Origin: CAYVUM01 sp964454795
Lineage (GTDB): Bacteria; Pseudomonadota; Alphaproteobacteria; Rhodospirillales; Defluviicoccaceae
Assembly (NCBI GenBank): GCA_964454795.1
Contig: CAYVUM010000010.1
Location: 1-50,015 of the forward strand
Direction of reading: 5' to 3'
Length of the DNA stretch: 50,015 bases
Shown: in pieces, positions 48,240-50,015 of the stretch
How positions within the stretch are numbered: position 1 is the first letter of the stretch
Layout: every line of letters starts with the position of its first letter
Program-made: the position numbers and the translations under genes
The notes under the pieces: generated by a model
Seen by the model: the letters and a program-made list of their open reading frames with translations, nothing else
What the model was told of the DNA's origin: nothing
Database searches by the model: none

Positions 48240-50015
48240 CTACCCCAGCTGGCCGTGGCAGTGCTTGTACTTCTTGCCGGAACCGCAGGGGCAGGGCGCG
48301 TTGCGGGCGACCCGGCCCCAGGTGGAGGGGTCCTGCGGGTCGAGGGCGGGGCCGGTCTGGCGGCTGCGCACCGTCGCCAGCTGCGGTGCGGATCCGGCGC
48401 CTGCGTCGTTGTCGGCACTGGCCAGGGCCGGTTCACGGGCTGCCGGCCCGGCGAGCGCCGGGTCTTCACGTCCCTCGCGGATCCGCTCGGACATCCGCTC
48501 CGCCTGGCGGGCCCGCATCAGCTCCAGGTCCTCCGCTCTCTCCACCCGCACCTCGACCCGGGCGAGTACCAGGGTAATCCGCTCGCGGACCCGCCCCAGC
48601 ATCGCCTCGAACATTTCAAACGCTTCGCGCTTGTATTCGTTCAGCGGGTCGCGCTGGGCGTAGGCACGCAGCCCGATACCATGGCGAAGATGGTCGAGAG
48701 CGAGCAGGTGCTCTTTCCAGGTCTGGTCGAGGACCTGCAGCAGCAGGTCCTTTTCGACCCTCCGCATCATCTCCGGACCGGTCCGGGCCGCCTTCTGGGC
48801 CATCAGCTCATCGGTCGCGGTGAGCAGGCGCTCGCGAATCTCGGCATCGGCGATGCCTTCCTCCTGCGCCCACTCGGCGATCGGCAGATCAAGATTGAAG
48901 ATGTTCAGAAGTTCGGCATGGAGGCCGGTGACGTTCCACTGCTCTGCGTAGGCCTTTTCGGGAATGTGTGTTGTCACGAGATCATCGATGACCTGGTGCC
49001 GGTAGTGCGTCACCTCTTCAGAGACGTCACTGGCGGCCATCAGCTCGCGCCGCTGCTCATAGATGACCTTGCGCTGGTCATTCATCACGTCATCGTACCG
49101 CAACAAATTTTTGCGGATTTCGAAATTCCGGGCTTCGACCTTCTGCTGGGCCTTTTCCAGGGCTTTGTTGACCCAGGGATGGACGATCGCCTCGCCTTCC
49201 TCGAGCCCCAGGCGCTTGAGCATGCCGTCGATCCGGCCCGAGCCGAAAATCCGCATCAGGTCGTCTTCCAGCGACAGGAAGAACTTGGAGGCGCCCGGGT
49301 CGCCCTGGCGGCCGGCGCGTCCGCGCAGCTGGTTGTCGATGCGCCGGCTTTCGTGGCGTTCGGTGCCGATGATGTAGAGGCCGCCGGCGTCCAGCACCCG
49401 CTGGCGGTCGGCGGCAATTTCCGCCTGGATCCGCGCCCGGCCTTCGGCATCGCCGGGATCGTTCAGCTCGGTGCGGATCCGCATGTCCAGGTTGCCGCCG
49501 AGCTGGATGTCGGTGCCGCGGCCGGCCATGTTGGTGGCGATCGTCACCGCGCCGCTGGTGCCGGCCTGGGCGATGATCGCCGCTTCCTGCTCGTGATAAC
49601 GGGCGTTGAGGACCTGGTGGCGGATGCGCCGCTTTTTCAACTCCGCCGACAGCCGCTCCGACTTCTCGATCGAAACGGTGCCGACCAGGGCTGGCTGACC
49701 GCGCGCCTGGCACTCTTCGATCAGGGAGAGGATGGCAGCGGTCTTCTCGCCGGCGGTGCGATAGACCTCGTCGTCATGGTCGATGCGAATACATGGAACA
49801 TTTGTGGGGATTTCGACGACCTCGAGTTTGTAGATTTCGGCGAATTCGCCGGCCTCGGTCATCGCCGTTCCGGTCATGCCCGCCAGTTTCGGATAGAGCC
49901 GGAAGTAGTTCTGGAAGGTGATCGAGGCGAGCGTCTGATTCTCGTGCTCAATGTGGACGTTTTCCTTGGCTTCCAGCGCCTGGTGCAGGCCTTCGGAATA
50001 ACGCCGCCCCTCCAT
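48240..50015 (-). CDS. secA: Preprotein translocase ATPase SecA, C-terminal part (runs off the window)
   Basis: SecA is the ATPase motor that drives unfolded proteins through SecYEG. The window holds the last 591 residues; the N-terminal third lies beyond the right edge. Visible are the end of the preprotein cross-linking domain (FQNYFRLYPKLAGMTGTAMT), the second nucleotide-binding domain (VGTVSIEKSERLSAEL, NMAGRGTDIQLGG, RRIDNQLRGRAGRQGDPG), the helical scaffold and wing domains, and a C-terminal linker ending in the zinc-binding SEC-C motif APCPCGSGKKYKHCHG, which contacts SecB. Confidence 0.97.
   Translation of the reverse strand: MEGRRYSEGLHQALEAKENVHIEHENQTLASITFQNYFRLYPKLAGMTGTAMTEAGEFAEIYKLEVVEIPTNVPCIRIDHDDEVYRTAGEKTAAILSLIEECQARGQPALVGTVSIEKSERLSAELKKRRIRHQVLNARYHEQEAAIIAQAGTSGAVTIATNMAGRGTDIQLGGNLDMRIRTELNDPGDAEGRARIQAEIAADRQRVLDAGGLYIIGTERHESRRIDNQLRGRAGRQGDPGASKFFLSLEDDLMRIFGSGRIDGMLKRLGLEEGEAIVHPWVNKALEKAQQKVEARNFEIRKNLLRYDDVMNDQRKVIYEQRRELMAASDVSEEVTHYRHQVIDDLVTTHIPEKAYAEQWNVTGLHAELLNIFNLDLPIAEWAQEEGIADAEIRERLLTATDELMAQKAARTGPEMMRRVEKDLLLQVLDQTWKEHLLALDHLRHGIGLRAYAQRDPLNEYKREAFEMFEAMLGRVRERITLVLARVEVRVERAEDLELMRARQAERMSERIREGREDPALAGPAAREPALASADNDAGAGSAPQLATVRSRQTGPALDPQDPSTWGRVARNAPCPCGSGKKYKHCHGQLG

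Overview
The window is high-GC DNA that looks like a free-living alphaproteobacterium, probably close to Rhodospirillales. The reasons are the gene blocks prs-rplY-pth-ychF, small lipoprotein-lysA-TIGR02302 and ftsE-ftsX-ydcF-plsC, an MJ0042-type zinc-ribbon/DUF3426 protein, a B12-dependent ribonucleotide reductase, and a VPLPA-CTERM surface protein. The genus cannot be fixed from the sequence alone. Frequent GTG starts and 4-base ATGA overlaps show tightly packed operons. No rRNA, tRNA, CRISPR array, intact insertion sequence or phage gene was seen.

Layout, left to right. 1-12.5 kb is mostly housekeeping: typA; a divergent Rrf2/MarR regulator pair, both with unusual cysteine-rich tails; pgeF followed by a remnant of an M24 peptidase gene; the prs-rplY-pth-ychF operon; a Sel1-like exported protein; two coupled hotdog thioesterases; a dienelactone hydrolase; creA; and an unknown exported protein. 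12.8-19.3 kb is a surface-protein region. It holds a protein of about 1,850 residues built from DUF11-like, SdrD-B-like and internally duplicated jelly-roll-like units, plus a VPLPA-CTERM protein, followed by a repeat-bearing intergenic stretch of about 560 bp.

19.9-28.6 kb is the most unusual part. It is a minus-strand operon coding for an atypical Ser/Thr kinase with an extracytoplasmic beta-helix, a small FHA protein, a MotA/TolQ/ExbB-like channel subunit, two membrane-anchored VWA proteins, and an FHA-DUF898 membrane protein. A SlyB-like lipoprotein and a 17-kDa-antigen-like protein flank it. The two VWA proteins have an N-terminal membrane helix with an aspartate placed as in MotB/ExbD/ZorB. 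This suggests a phospho-regulated, ion-driven envelope machine that I do not recognise as a described system.

28.7-36.7 kb holds an M1-like peptidase/ChaN-PDZ/LOG operon, a cytochrome c' facing a cytochrome b561-like protein, an ExeA-like AAA ATPase, and a histone-deacetylase-family enzyme. 36.8-50 kb returns to core genes: a small lipoprotein with lysA and TIGR02302; the zinc-ribbon protein; ftsEX with a DUF218 protein and plsC; nrdJ; a short region with 20-bp tandem repeats; and the C-terminal part of secA, which runs off the right edge.
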